Shown here piece after piece: positions 12,339 to 22,859 of a DNA stretch of 64,000 bases. Origin of the DNA: Triticum aestivum (Eukaryota > Streptophyta > Magnoliopsida > Poales > Poaceae); contig NC_057809.1 in NCBI RefSeq assembly GCF_018294505.1, forward strand, positions 506,689,914 to 506,753,913. The letters are read 5' to 3'. Below the pieces are notes generated by a model, which did no database searches, was not told the origin of the DNA, and was given only the letters and a program-made list of their open reading frames with translations. Position numbers and translations under genes: made by a program. How positions within the stretch are numbered: position 1 is the first letter of the stretch; the number at the start of each line of letters is the position of its first letter.

Positions 12339-14055
12339 TGCTACCTCTTGAGCACTGTGTTGGTTTTCCCTTGAAGACGAAAGGGTGATGCAGCAAAGTA
12401 GCATAACTATTTCCCTCAGTTTTTGAGAACCAAGGTATCAATCCAGTAGGAGGCCACGCACGAGTCCCTCGCACCTACACAAACTAATAAAATCCTCGCA
12501 ACCAACACAATAAAGGGGTTGTCAATCCTACACGCCAGCTCTTTCTCATATAGCTAAAAACAAGTGATTTTGTCTTGTCAAAGTAAAATACTCAGGGCAA
12601 TCTACTCATATCAAGCGGGTCTTAGCGGAGTCCAATTTATCAAAGTTTCATTGTGACCTTTATTCTGGTTAGGGGCAAGCAAGAAAGGCGCACTTACGAA
12701 AGTGAGATCTGATAGATATGATAAGATAATATTGTTGGTATTTTTATGATGACGATGCAAAGTAAATAAAGCGAAATAAAAACTATGCCAGAAATAGCTT
12801 GTTGACGGGAGATTAATATGATGGAAAATAGACCCGGGGGCCATAGGCTTGACTAGTGGCTTCTCTCTAAAGCATAAGTATTATGGTGGGAAAACAAATT
12901 ACTGTTGAGAAATTGACAGAATTGAGCATAGTTATGAGAATATCTAGGTATGATCATGTATATAGGCATCACGTCCAAGACAAGTAGACTGACTCCTTCC
13001 TGCATCTACTACTATTACTCCACACATCGACCGCTATCCAGCATGCATCTAGAGTATTAAGTTCAAAAGAACAGAGTAACGCTTTAAGTAAGATGACATG
13101 ATGTAGAGGGATAAACTCATGCAATATGATATAAACCTCATCTTGTTATCCTCGATGGCAACAATACAATACGTGCCTTGCTGCCCCTACTGTCACTGGG
13201 AAAGGACACCGCAAGATTGAACCCAAAGCTAAGCACTTCTCCCATTGCAAGAAAGATCAATCTAGTAGGCCAAACCAAACTGATAATTCAAAGAGACTTG
13301 CAAAGATAACCAATCATACATAAAATAATTCAGAGAAGATTCAAATATTGTTCATAGATAAACTTGATCATAAACCCACAATTCATCGGTCTCAACAAAC
13401 ACACCACAAAAGAAGATTACATCGAATAGATCTCCACAAGAATCGTGGAGAACTTTGTATTGAGATCCAAAGAGAGAGAAGAAGCCATCTAGCTAATAAC
13501 TATGGACCCAAAGATCTGAGGTAAATTACTCACACATCATCGGAGAGGCTATGGTGTTTATGTAGAAGCCCTCCGTGATCGATGCCCTCTCCAGCGGAGC
13601 TCCGGAAAAGGCCCCAAAATGGGATCTCACGGGTACAGAAGGTTGCGGCGGTGGAATTAGGTTTTTGGCTCCGTATCTGGTAGTTTGGGGGTACATAGGT
13701 ATATATAGGAGGAAGAAGTATGTCGGTGGAGCGACATGGGACCCACGAGGGTGGAGGGCGCGCCTGGGGGGTAGGCGCCCCCCTACCTCGTGCCTTCCTG
13801 GTAGCTTTCTTGACGTAGGGTCCAAGTCCTCTGGATAATGTTCCCGAAGGTTTCATTCCGTTTGGACTCCGTTTGATATTCTTTTTCTGCGAAACTCTGA
13901 AATAGGCAAAAACAGCAATTCTGGGCTGGGCCTCCGGTTAATAGGTTAGTCCGAAAAATAATATAAAAGTGTATAATAAAGCCCAATAATGTCCAAAACA
14001 GAAAATAATATAGCATGGAACAATAAAAAATTATAGATACGTTGGAGACGTATCA
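12339..14055 (-). repeat. 5' LTR of element F (1,717 bp)
   Basis: This is the upstream LTR in the minus orientation, ending against the TATAC duplication at 14056-14060. It is 135 bp longer than its partner, mainly because of the block at 12529-12690. Confidence 0.85.
12529..12690. repeat. About 160-bp block present only in the 5' LTR of F
   Basis: Both LTRs read GTCAATCC on one side and CACTTACGAAAG on the other. Between them the left LTR has about nine bases and the right LTR about 162. I find no terminal repeats or target duplication that would make it a known small transposon. Confidence 0.6.
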
Positions 14056-14060
14056 TATAC

Positions 14061-14620
14061 CGCTCAAAATATTATTCATCTCTATTTCAAAACCGAGCTC
14101 TAGCACCTCTACAAGTCCCTGCTTCCCTCTGCGAAGGGCTTATCTATTTACTTTTATGTTGAGTCATCATCCTCTTATTAAAAAGCACCAGTTGGAGAGC
14201 ACCGCTGTCATTTGCATCCATTACTGTTAGTTTACATTGAGTATGACTGTGACTGGATCTCTTTTACCATGAATTACAATGTCTAGTCAGTCCTTGATCT
14301 TTAAAGGTGCTCTGCATTTATGTTTTGCGGTCTCAGAAAGGACTAGCGAGATACCATCTTGTTATATCATATCATGATTATTTTGAGAAAGTGTTGTCAT
14401 CCGAGATTTGTTATTATTGCTCGCTAGCTGATTATGCCATTGATATGAGTAAACATGAGACCTAAATGTCATTGTGAATATGGTTAGTTCATAATCTTTG
14501 TTGAAAACTTGAATGCTGGCTTTACATATTTACAACAACAAGAGCAAACAAAGTTTGTAAAAGTTTTTGTTTACCACTTTCAGTTTATCAACTGAATTGC
14601 TTGAGGACAAGCAAAGGTTT
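14061..14620 (+). other. 3' non-coding region of element A, last part
   Basis: This resumes element A after the F insertion and leads without a break to the polypurine tract. No gene is seen. Confidence 0.65.
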
Positions 14621-14634
14621 AAGCTTGGGGGAGT
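14621..14634 (+). other. Polypurine tract of element A
   Basis: AAGCTTGGGGGAGT lies directly against the LTR start TGATATGTCTCC. Confidence 0.75.
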
Positions 14635-16032
14635 TGATATGTCTCCGTTGTATCTACTTTTCCAAACACTTTTGCCCTTGTTTTGGACTCTAACTAGCAT
14701 GATTTGAATGGAACTAACCCGGACTGACGTTGTTTTCAGCAGAATTGCCATGGTGTTATTTTTGTGCAGAAATAAAAGTTCTCGGAATGTCCTGAAAATC
14801 AACGGAGATTATTTTTGGAGTATATAAAAAATACTGGAAGAAGAATCCATGTCAGGGGGCCCACACCCTGTCCACGAGGGTGGGGGGCGCGCCTACCCCC
14901 CTGGGGGCGCCCCCTGCCTCGTGGGCCCCCTGACGCTCCACCGACGTCCACCTTGACTCCATATGTTCACTTTCGGGGAGAAAAAACCACAGAGAATGAT
15001 TCATCGCTTTTTACGATACGGAGCCGCCGCCAAGCCCTAAACTCTCTCGGGAGGGCTGGTCTGGAGTCCTTTCGGGGCTCCGGAGAGGGGAATCCGTCGC
15101 CATCGTCATCATCAACCTTCCTCCATCACCAATTTCATGATGCTCACCGACGTGCGTGAGTAATTCCGTCGTAGGCTTGCTGGACGGTGATGAGTTGGAT
15201 GAGATTTATCATGTAATCGAGTTAGTTTTGTTAGGGTTTGATCCCTAGTATCCAATATGTTCTGAGATTGATGTTGCCATGACTTTGCTATGCTTAATGC
15301 TTGTCGGCCCAAGTGCCATGATTTCATATCTAAACCTATTATGTTTTCATGAATATATGTGAGTTCCTGATCCTATCTTGCAAGTATATAGTCACCTATT
15401 ATGTGTTATGATCCGTTAACCCTGAAGTGACAATAATCGGGACCATTATCGGTGATGACCGTAGTTTGAGGAGTTCATGTATTCACTATGTGTTAATGCT
15501 TTGGTCCGGTACTCTATCAAAAGGAGGCCTTAATATCCCTTAGTTTCCAATAGGACCCCGCTGCCACGGGAGGGTAGGACAAAAGATGTCATGCAAGTTC
15601 TTTTCCGTAAGCACGTATGACTATATTCGGAATACATGCCTACATCACATTGATGAACTGGAGCTAGTTTTGTGTCACCCTATGTTATAACTATTGCATG
15701 ATCGATCGCATCCGACATAATTCTCCATCACCGATCCAATGCCTACGAGCTTTTCATATATTGTTCTTCGCTTATTTACTTTTCCGTTGCTACTGTTACA
15801 ATCACTATAAAACCCAAAAATATTACTTTTGCTACCATTACCATTATTATCATATTACTTTTCTACTAAATACCTTACTGCAGCTATTAAGTTTCCAGGT
15901 GTGGTTGAATTGACAACTCAGCTGCTAATACTTGAGAATATTCTTTGGCTCCCCTTGTGTCGAATCAATAAATTTGGGTTGAATACTCTACCCTCGAAAA
16001 CTGTTGCGATCCCCTATACTTGTGGGTTATCA
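14635..16032 (+). repeat. LTR of element A (1,398 bp)
   Basis: It starts TGATATGTCTCC, ends GTGGGTTATCA, and has a polypurine tract before it and a primer site after it. It is therefore at once a 3' LTR for the left internal half and a 5' LTR for the gag on the right. The GC-rich block near 14870-14930 resembles the same place in F's LTRs. No second LTR of this element is in the window. Confidence 0.85.
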
Positions 16033-16043
16033 AGACTATTTTC

Positions 16044-16061
16044 TGGCGCCGTTGCCAGGGA
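16044..16061 (+). other. Primer binding site of element A (tRNA-Asp type)
   Basis: TGGCGCCGTTGCCAGGGA begins 11 bases after the LTR. It fits the complement of the tRNA-Asp 3' end apart from one base (A instead of G). Tat/Athila elements commonly use this tRNA. Confidence 0.8.
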
Positions 16062-16110
16062 GCATAGCTCTATTCTTTGAGTCACTTGGGATTTATATCT
16101 GCTGGTCACT

Positions 16111-17187
16111 ATGAAGAACTTGAAAGATCAAAGAACCAAGATTTTTCCCTCAACTAAGAGGGGAGGTAAGGAACTGCCATCTAGCTGTGCACTTGATTCA
16201 CCTTCTGTTTTGAGTAAACTTGCGACACCTACACATGCTATTGATTTTGATAGGTCGCATGTTATTGATGATGCCACTTCTTCTTTGCATGATACTTATG
16301 ATGAAACTACTTCTATGCTTGATACTACTATGCCACTAGGTGAATTTCTTGATGAACAACTTGCTAGGGCTAGAGAGAATGAAATTATTGAAACTGATAA
16401 TATTGATGAAAGTGATGATGAAGATTCTCCCCCTAGATATGAATTGCCTGTTGTTCCTAAGGGTTATGTTATGGATGAAGAAACTGCTAGAGACTTTCTT
16501 GCTTGCAATGATAGATCTGATCTTAAGAAATTATTAGCTAAGCTTAAAGAAAAGTCTTTGAATGCTAGAATGAAATATGACCCTGCTTTTGCTACTTCAC
16601 ATATCTTTATTACTGATAAGGATTATGATTTCTCTGTCGATCCTGATATAATTACTTTGGTTGAATCCGATCCTTTTTATGGCTATGAATCTGAAACTGT
16701 TGTGGCACATCTTACTAAATTAAATAATATAGCCACCCTGTTCACTAATGATGAGAAAACTCGCTATTATTATATCCTTAAGTTGTTTCCGTTCTCATTA
16801 AAGGGTGATGCTAAAACATGGTTTAATTCTCTTGATCCTGGTTGTGTGCGTAGTCCCCAGGATATGATTTATTACTTCTCTACTAAATATTTCCCCGCTC
16901 ATAAGAAACAAGTTGCTTTAAGGGAAATATATAATTTTGTGCAAATTGAAGAAGAGAGTCTCCCACAAGCTTGGGGGAGGCTTCTCCGATTACTTAATGC
17001 TTTGCCTGATCATCCTCTCAAGAAAAATGAAATACTTGATATCTTTTATAATGGACTAACTGATGCTTCCAGAGACCACCTGGATAGTTGTGTTGGTTGT
17101 GTTTTCAGGCAAAGAACTGTTGATCAAGCTGAATTGCTATTGAATAATATGTTGAGTAATGAAAATGATTGGACACTTCCTCACTAA
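16111..17187 (+). pseudogene. Gag ORF of element A, 3'-truncated (358 codons)
   Basis: The ORF begins MKNLKDQRTKIF 50 bases after the primer site. It has an acidic N-terminal half (about residues 40-125) and then a retrotransposon gag domain (about 165-340) with the usual pattern YILKLFPFSLKGDAKTWFNSL and later AWGRLLRLLNALPDHPL. Gag forms the particle that packages element RNA. The expected CCHC region and the join to protease are missing, because at about 17187 the sequence changes to minus-strand copia DNA, and the stop codon belongs to the junction. No internal stop is seen before that point. It is a truncated copy and the product, if made, would lack nucleocapsid. Confidence 0.8.
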
Positions 17188-18252
17188 TTGGTGTAGGAAT
17201 CACTGGAACTGATTTCTATGATGAACTACTTTCCAATAAGGGAGCAGGTACAGTTACCTTATCAAGTTTTACTTTCCTCCCATTCACTTCTTTCGAGAGA
17301 AATTCCTTCTCTAGAAAGGATCCATTCTTAGCAACGAATATCTTGCCTTCAGGTCTATGATAGAAGGTGTACCTAACAGTCTCCTTTAGGTATCCTATGA
17401 AGACACATTTCTCCGATTTGGGTTCGAGCTTATCAGGTTGAAGCTTTTTCACATAAGCATCGCAGCCCCAAACTTTAAGAAACAACAACTTGAGTTTCTT
17501 GCCAAACCACAGTTCCTATGGTGTCATCTCAACGGATTTAGATGGTGCCCTATTTAATATGAATGCGGCTGTCTCTAAAGCATAACCCCAAAACGATAGC
17601 GGTAAATCAGTAAGAGACATCATAGATCGCACCATATCTAATAAAGTATGATTACACCGTTCGGACACATACGTTGTGGTGTTCCGGGTGGCGTGAGTTG
17701 CGAAACTATTCCGCATTGTTTCAAGTGAAGACCAAACTCGTAACTGAAATATTCTCCTCCATGATAAGATCATAGAAACTTTATTTTCTTGTTACGATGA
17801 TTTTCCACTTCACTCTGAAATTCTTTGAACTTTTCAAATGTTTCAGACTTATGTTTCATTAAGTAGATATACCCATATCTGCTTAAATCATCTGTGAAGG
17901 TCAGAAAATAATGATATCCGCCGCGAGCATCAACACTCATTGGACTGCATACATCAGTATGTATTATTTCCAACAAGTCTGTTGCTCGCTCCATTGTTCC
18001 GGAGAACGGAATCTTAGTCATCTTGCCCATGAAACATGGTTCACAAGCATCAAGTGATTCATAATCAAGTGATTCCAAAAGCCCATCAGCATGGAGTTTC
18101 TTCATGCGCTTTAAACTAATTTGACCTAAATGGTAGTGCCACAGATAAGTTGCACTCTAATTATTAAACTTACATCTTTTGGCTTCAATACTATGAATAT
18201 GTGTATCACTACTATCAAGATTTAGTAAAAATAGACCACTCATCAAGGGTTC
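17188..18252 (-). pseudogene. Copia integrase fragment of element C
   Basis: On the minus strand this reads a GAG-pre-integrase segment (MKKLHADGLLESLDYESL, then CEPCFMGKMTKIPFS). The integrase core follows (EIIHTDVCSPMSVDARGGYH, FTDDLSRYGYIYLM), then a segment with ERCNHTLLDMVRSM and FWGYALETAAFILNRAPSKS, and the C-terminal part (VWGCDAYVKKLQPDKLEPKS, GYLKETVRYTFYH). Integrase joins element DNA to the chromosome. Stops and frameshifts separate the pieces (for example at 17770, 17516 and 17216). The region just before 18252 joins, after D is removed, to the protease part at 32370. Confidence 0.85.
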
Positions 18253-18257
18253 ATGAC

Positions 18258-18730
18258 TGAGGGAGTCCTGGATTAGGGGGTCTCCGGACAGCCGGACTAT
18301 ATTCTTTGGCCGGACTGTTGGACTATGAAGATACAAGATTGAAGACTTCGTCCCATGTCCGGATGGGACTCTACTTGGCGTGGAAGGCAAGCTAGGCAAT
18401 ATGGATATGCATATCCCCTCCTTTGTAACCGACCTTGTGTAACCCTAGCCCCCTCCGGTGTCTATATAAACCGGAGGGTTTTAGTCCATAGGACAACATA
18501 CAATCATACCATAGGCTAGCTTCTAGGGTTTAGCCTCTCCGATCTCGTGGTAGATCAACTCTTGTACTACTCATATTATCAAGAATAATCAAGCAGGACG
18601 TAGGGTTTTACCTCCATCAAGAGGGCCCGAACCTGGGTAAAACATCGTGTCCCCTGCCTCCTGTTACCATCCGCCTTAGATGCACAGTTCGGGACCCCCT
18701 ACCCGAGATCCGCCGGTTTTGACACCGACA
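18258..18730 (+). repeat. 5' LTR of element D (473 bp)
   Basis: It runs from TGAGGGAGTCCTGG to TTTGACACCGACA. A TATA box (18463-18470) sits in the loop of a 9-bp inverted repeat. Confidence 0.9.
18451..18478 (+). promoter_or_regulatory. TATA box in the loop of an inverted repeat, 5' LTR of D
   Basis: CCCTCCGGT (18451-18459), loop GTCTATATAA, and ACCGGAGGG (18470-18478) form a perfect 9-bp stem. TATATAAA is the only strong TATA box of the LTR, so it is the likely core promoter. The same structure is kept in the 3' LTR at 32085-32112. Confidence 0.65.
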
Positions 18731-18749
18731 TTGGTGCTTTCATTGAGAG
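18731..18749 (+). other. Putative primer binding site of element D
   Basis: TTGGTGCTTTCATTGAGAG follows the LTR directly. The position and the TGG start fit a primer site; I did not identify the tRNA. Confidence 0.5.
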
Positions 18750-18756
18750 TTCCTCT

Positions 18757-21514
18757 GTGTCGTCGCCGTTAGGCTTGATGGCTCCTTCGATCATCGATAG
18801 CGATGCAATCCAGGGTGAGACTTTTCTCCTCGGACGGATCTTTGTATTCGGCGGCTTCGCACTGTGGGCCAACTCGCTTGGCCATCTAGAGCAGATCGAG
18901 AGCTACGCCCCTGGCCACCAGGTCAGGTTTGGAAGCTTAAACTACACGGCTGACATCCGCGGAGACTTGATCTTCGATGGATTCGAGCCCCGGCTGAGTG
19001 CCGCACGGTCACGATGAGCATGATTTAGCTCTGCCGTTGGACAGTGTTCAGGAGACCACACCGGCGACCGCTTCGACCCTCAATTTGGAGCCAATTGTGC
19101 CATCCATGGACGGGTGGATAGACCCCGCCCCGGAGGCCGTACTCTCAGCGGCGATCAAGCCGAGTATCGACCTTACCCCTCACGGGAGCCGTGACGCCGA
19201 ACTACTGGATTCTTCCCCGGCCACGGACTCCGAACCGCCTACGCCCGTGCCTATCGAATCTGACTGGGCGCCGATCATGGAGTTCACCTCTGCGGATATC
19301 TTTCAGCACTCGCCCTTTGGCAACATACTGAACTCACTAAGGTCCCTCTCCCTGTCAGGGGAGTCCTGGCCGAACTATGTTCGGCAGGATTGGGATGCGG
19401 ATGACGAAGAAATTCGCCGCCCACCCACCACCCACTTACTTGCCACTGTCGACAATTTGATCGACATGCTCGACTTCGACTCTGAAGACATCGACAGTAT
19501 GGACGACGATGTGGGAGACGAAGAAGAACCACTGCCCACAGGGCACTGGACATCCACCTCATCATATGATATATACATGGTGGACACACCCAAAGAAGGC
19601 AATGGCGACGAGACAGCGGAGGATGACCCCTCCAAGAAGCAACCCAAGCGCTAACGTCAGCGGCACCGCTCTAAGTCTCGCCAAAGCAAAAGCGGTGACA
19701 CCGGCACAAGAGATAATAGCACTCCAGACAGTGCCGAAGACAACAACAACCCCCTCCAGCAAGATTTAGAGCAGGAGGATGGAGAAGCCAGCCCTCCCGA
19801 GAGAGCGGCAGATGGAGAGGCGGAGGATGATAATTACATGCCTCCCTCCGAAGACGAGGCAAGCCTCGACGACGATGAATTTGTCGTGCCGGAGGATCCC
19901 GCCGAACAAGAGCGCTTTAAGCGCAGGCTTATAGCCACGGCAAATAGCCTTAAGAAAAAGCAGCAGTAGCTCCAAGCTGATCAAGATTTGCTAGCTGACA
20001 GATGGACCGAAGTCCTTGTGGCCGAGGAATATGAACTCGAGCGCCCCTCCAAGAGTTATCCAAAGCGCAGGTTGCTACCCCGACTAGAGGAGGAAGCATT
20101 AAAACCTACATCTCTAGCATATGACGCTACTGATCGGCCACCTCGTGGCCGCGATAGAGAGGCATTTCAACCAAAAACTCAGCCCACACCCCGACGCCAC
20201 TCAAATAAAAATGACAAGGCATGGGGAAACATGCTAGACCTGCGAGACGTATTGGAGGACAAAGCAAAACACACGAGATCGATCTATGGATCACGAGGGC
20301 ACGCCACTACGCGAGACGATAACCGTCACGCCGGATACAGTAAAAGTCAATCCGGCCGGGCCGAACACAGCGGACAAGAATCATTCGAGCTGCGTCGCGA
20401 CATAGCCCACTACAGAGGCGCCGCACACCCCATATGCTTCACAGACGAAGTAATGGATCACCAAATCCCAGAGGGTTTCAAACCCGTAAATATCGAATCA
20501 TACGATGGCACAACATATCCTGCGGTATGGATCGAGGACTTCCTCCTGCACATCCACATGGCCCGCGGTGATGATCTACACGCCATCAAATACCTCCCAC
20601 TCAAGCTCAAAGGACCAGCTCGGCATTGGCTCAACAGCCTGCCAGCAGAATCCATTGGCTGTTGGGAGGATCTGGAAGCCGCATTCCTTGACAACTTCCA
20701 GGGCACTTATGTGCGGCCACCAGATGCCGATGACTTGAGCCACATAATCCAGCAGCCAGAGGAATCGGCCAGGCGATTCTGGACACGATTCCTGACAAAG
20801 AAAAATCAAATCGTCGATTGTCCGGATGCAGAGCCCCTAGCAGCTTTTAAGCACAACATCCGCGACGAGTTGCTCGCCCGGCACCTTGGCCAGGAAAAGC
20901 CGAAATCTATGGCAGCGCTCACGACACTCATGACCTGCTTTTGCGCGGGAGAAGACAGCTGGCTGGCTCGCAGCAATAACATATCAAAGAACCACGATAC
21001 TTCAGATACCAAGGATAGCAATGGCAGGTCACGTTGCAACAAACATAAGCTCCGCGTCAATAGCGACAATACCAAGGACATGGCAGTCAATGCTGGATTC
21101 AGAGGCTCTAAACCCGGTCAGCGGAAAAAACCATTCAAAAGAAGCACTCCGGGCCCGTCCAGTTTGGACCGTATACTTGATCACTCGTGCCAAATACATG
21201 GCACCCCCGACAAGCCAGCCAACCACACCAACAGGGAATGTTGGGTGTTCAAGCAGGTCGACAAGTTAAACACCGAAAACAAAGACAAGGGGCTACATAG
21301 CGATGACGAGGAAGAGCCCCGGCAGAACACCGGAGGACAGAAGAGGTCCCCACCCACAAATGCGGACGGTGAACATGATATATGCAACCCACATCCCCAA
21401 GAGGGAGCAGAAGCGTGCGCTAAGGGACGTACATGCGTTGGAGCCAGTCGCCCCAAAGTTCAACCCATGGTCCTCCTCTCCGATCACCTTCGATCGCAGG
21501 GACCACCCCACTAG
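18757..21514 (+). pseudogene. Gag of element D with long acidic N-terminal region; two in-frame stops and frameshifts
   Basis: The first frame starts at 18757 (MSSPLGLMAPSI) and shifts near 19000 into the frame that then runs to 21514. That frame has stops at 19652 and about 19967, the second readily explained as CAG to TAG. Its first part is rich in Asp, Glu, Ser and Pro. From about 20450 a retrotransposon gag domain can be read (YDGTTYPAVWIEDFLLHIHM, LKLKGPARHWLNSLP, FWTRFLTKKNQIVD). Near 21190-21250 a CX2H-type stretch (CQIHGTPDKPANHTNRECW) looks like a zinc knuckle variant of Tat gags. Gag packages the element RNA. The following protease frame overlaps at 21303, which shows a further one-base shift near 21350. 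Confidence 0.8.
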
Positions 21515-22058
21515 TATCCGTCATGGCGGATTCGCCGCACTGGTCCTAGACCCAATCATTGAAGGATTTCACCTCACTCGAGTCCTTATGGACGACGGCG
21601 GCACCCTGAACCTGCTTTATCAAGACACAGTGCGCAAAATGGGTATAGACCCCTCAAGGATCAAACCCACAAAAACGACCTTCAAAGGCGTCATACCAGG
21701 TGTAGAGGCCCATTGCACAGGCTCAGTCACACTAGAAGTGGTCTTCGGATCCCCGGATAACTTCCGGAGCGAGGAGTTAATCTTCGATATAGTCCCGTTC
21801 CGCAGTGGCTATCATGCGCTGCTCGGGCGAATCGCATTTGCGAGATTCAATGCGGTACCGCATTATGCATACCTCAAGCTCAAGATGCTAGGACCTCGGG
21901 GGGTCATCACAGTCAATGGAAACATAGACCGCTCTCTCCGCACGGAGGAGCACACTACGGCCCTCGCAGTAGAAGCGCAAAGCAGCCTATTAAGGCAATC
22001 CACCAGTGCGGCGATTCAAGACCCAGACACCTTCAAGCGCGCCCGGAGTAATCGGTAA
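21303..22058 (+). CDS. Protease-like C-terminal part of element D gag-pro
   Basis: The reading resumes the polyprotein in another frame, with MIYATHIPKREQKRALRDVH followed by a retropepsin-like fold. The active-site region reads VLMDDGGTLNLLYQ, where relatives have DGGS; whether DDGGT still works is unclear. The later GYHALLGRIAFARFNAVPH corresponds to the flap/ILGR region. It ends in a normal stop at 22058 and no polymerase follows. It was probably one polyprotein with the upstream gag before a single-base shift. Role: maturation of particles. Confidence 0.7.
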   Translation: MTRKSPGRTPEDRRGPHPQMRTVNMIYATHIPKREQKRALRDVHALEPVAPKFNPWSSSPITFDRRDHPTSIRHGGFAALVLDPIIEGFHLTRVLMDDGGTLNLLYQDTVRKMGIDPSRIKPTKTTFKGVIPGVEAHCTGSVTLEVVFGSPDNFRSEELIFDIVPFRSGYHALLGRIAFARFNAVPHYAYLKLKMLGPRGVITVNGNIDRSLRTEEHTTALAVEAQSSLLRQSTSAAIQDPDTFKRARSNR

Positions 22059-22550
22059 CAAGACCGTCTGGCACGTTTTGAGCTCGCATAGCAATGCATC
22101 CCCCACCCCAGTACCAGCCAAACGGCGAAATCCGTGCCATGCGTACATAATTACGCATTGAAAATACCATGGGCATAGGTGGGGAGGGGGGCACGACTAT
22201 GACATGCCCCAAGACGCGGCTCAACTGCACTAGGGGCTTCCCGCTTTGTTATTTTTCTCTCTTTCAGGACTTTAATCTCTGGAAACCCCGTCCGGCAGTA
22301 CGGTTACCGGACACACGATGCAACAACCAAGGAGGCAGAAAGCTACGTCGCACCACGGAACTCCGAGGTGGTCTCTGACAACGAGTGAAATACCTGCTTT
22401 AAATACCATTCCTCAGCTTGCCCTTGGAGGGGACATGTCAAATAGTCCTACTTTTTGCTTATCGCACTACTTGTATCATTCTGCTTCGACGCACCTTTTT
22501 GAATAAACAATGCATAGCACTGACTATTACCGCATTCTCTATTCTTCCTT
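22059..22550 (+). other. Non-coding sequence of element D after gag-pro
   Basis: This is where polymerase would be expected. It has several stops in all frames and no recognisable motif. It leads into a TA-rich tract. Confidence 0.5.
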
Positions 22551-22584
22551 TATATATATATAGGGTCGCGCTATTCGTCACCCT

Positions 22585-22610
22585 GGGTGAGGAATTCTTA
22601 TTCCTCACCC
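22585..22610. repeat. Subterminal hairpin of element G
   Basis: GGGTGAGGAAT, loop TCTT, ATTCCTCACCC: a perfect 11-bp inverted repeat that starts within the terminal repeat. Confidence 0.85.
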
Positions 22611-22859
22611 CAACCAACCACGCAATGAGTCAAGCTAGCATGCATCCACGTAGGAAATAGAAGGCTTGTGAGGTAAGATTACCCTCTACAGAATCTATGG
22701 AAACATCACAACGAGAGAAGGGAGGTGAGGTAAGATTTGGTTGGCTATGAAGTAAGATTATGGCCAAGACAAATCTGTCCACGCGCCCAAAAAGCACAGT
22801 AGGGAAAATGAGACTGCGATGTAAAGTTACGGCATCATTTTTTTGGATAGGCTGCATTG

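Larger units (their letters stand above)
6586..14055 (-). mobile_element. Element F: complete minus-strand Athila-like retrotransposon without reverse transcriptase, TSD TATAC
   Basis: Both LTRs (6586-8167 and 12339-14055) are in minus orientation, begin TGAT(A/C)CGTCTCC and end GGTAGCA. The TATAC duplications at 6581-6585 and 14056-14060 show a single clean insertion into element A. The internal region is only 4.17 kb. It has a primer site, a broken gag leader, a protease ORF and a long non-coding part, but no sign of reverse transcriptase, RNase H or integrase. The element is therefore non-autonomous and would need enzymes from a related Athila element. Primer site and terminal sequences resemble those of element A, which makes A or its relatives a plausible helper; that is inference. 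Confidence 0.85.
1..17187 (+). mobile_element. Element A: Athila-like Ty3/gypsy retrotransposon, partial dimer (internal 3' half - LTR - PBS - gag)
   Basis: The + strand reads as one element once two insertions (2134-6010 and 6586-14060, each counted with one target duplication) are removed. An env-position ORF and long 3' non-coding region lead to a polypurine tract at 14621-14634, an LTR at 14635-16032, a tRNA-Asp-type primer site at 16044 and a gag ORF. The order internal-LTR-internal means that the one LTR serves both as 3' LTR of the left copy and 5' LTR of the right copy. The left end lies outside the window. The right end is cut inside gag at about 17187, where copia sequence begins. 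Athila lineage is inferred from the primer site, the gag type and the extra ORF; Triticeae families such as Sabrina or WHAM are similar from memory, but I do not assert a name. Confidence 0.8.
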
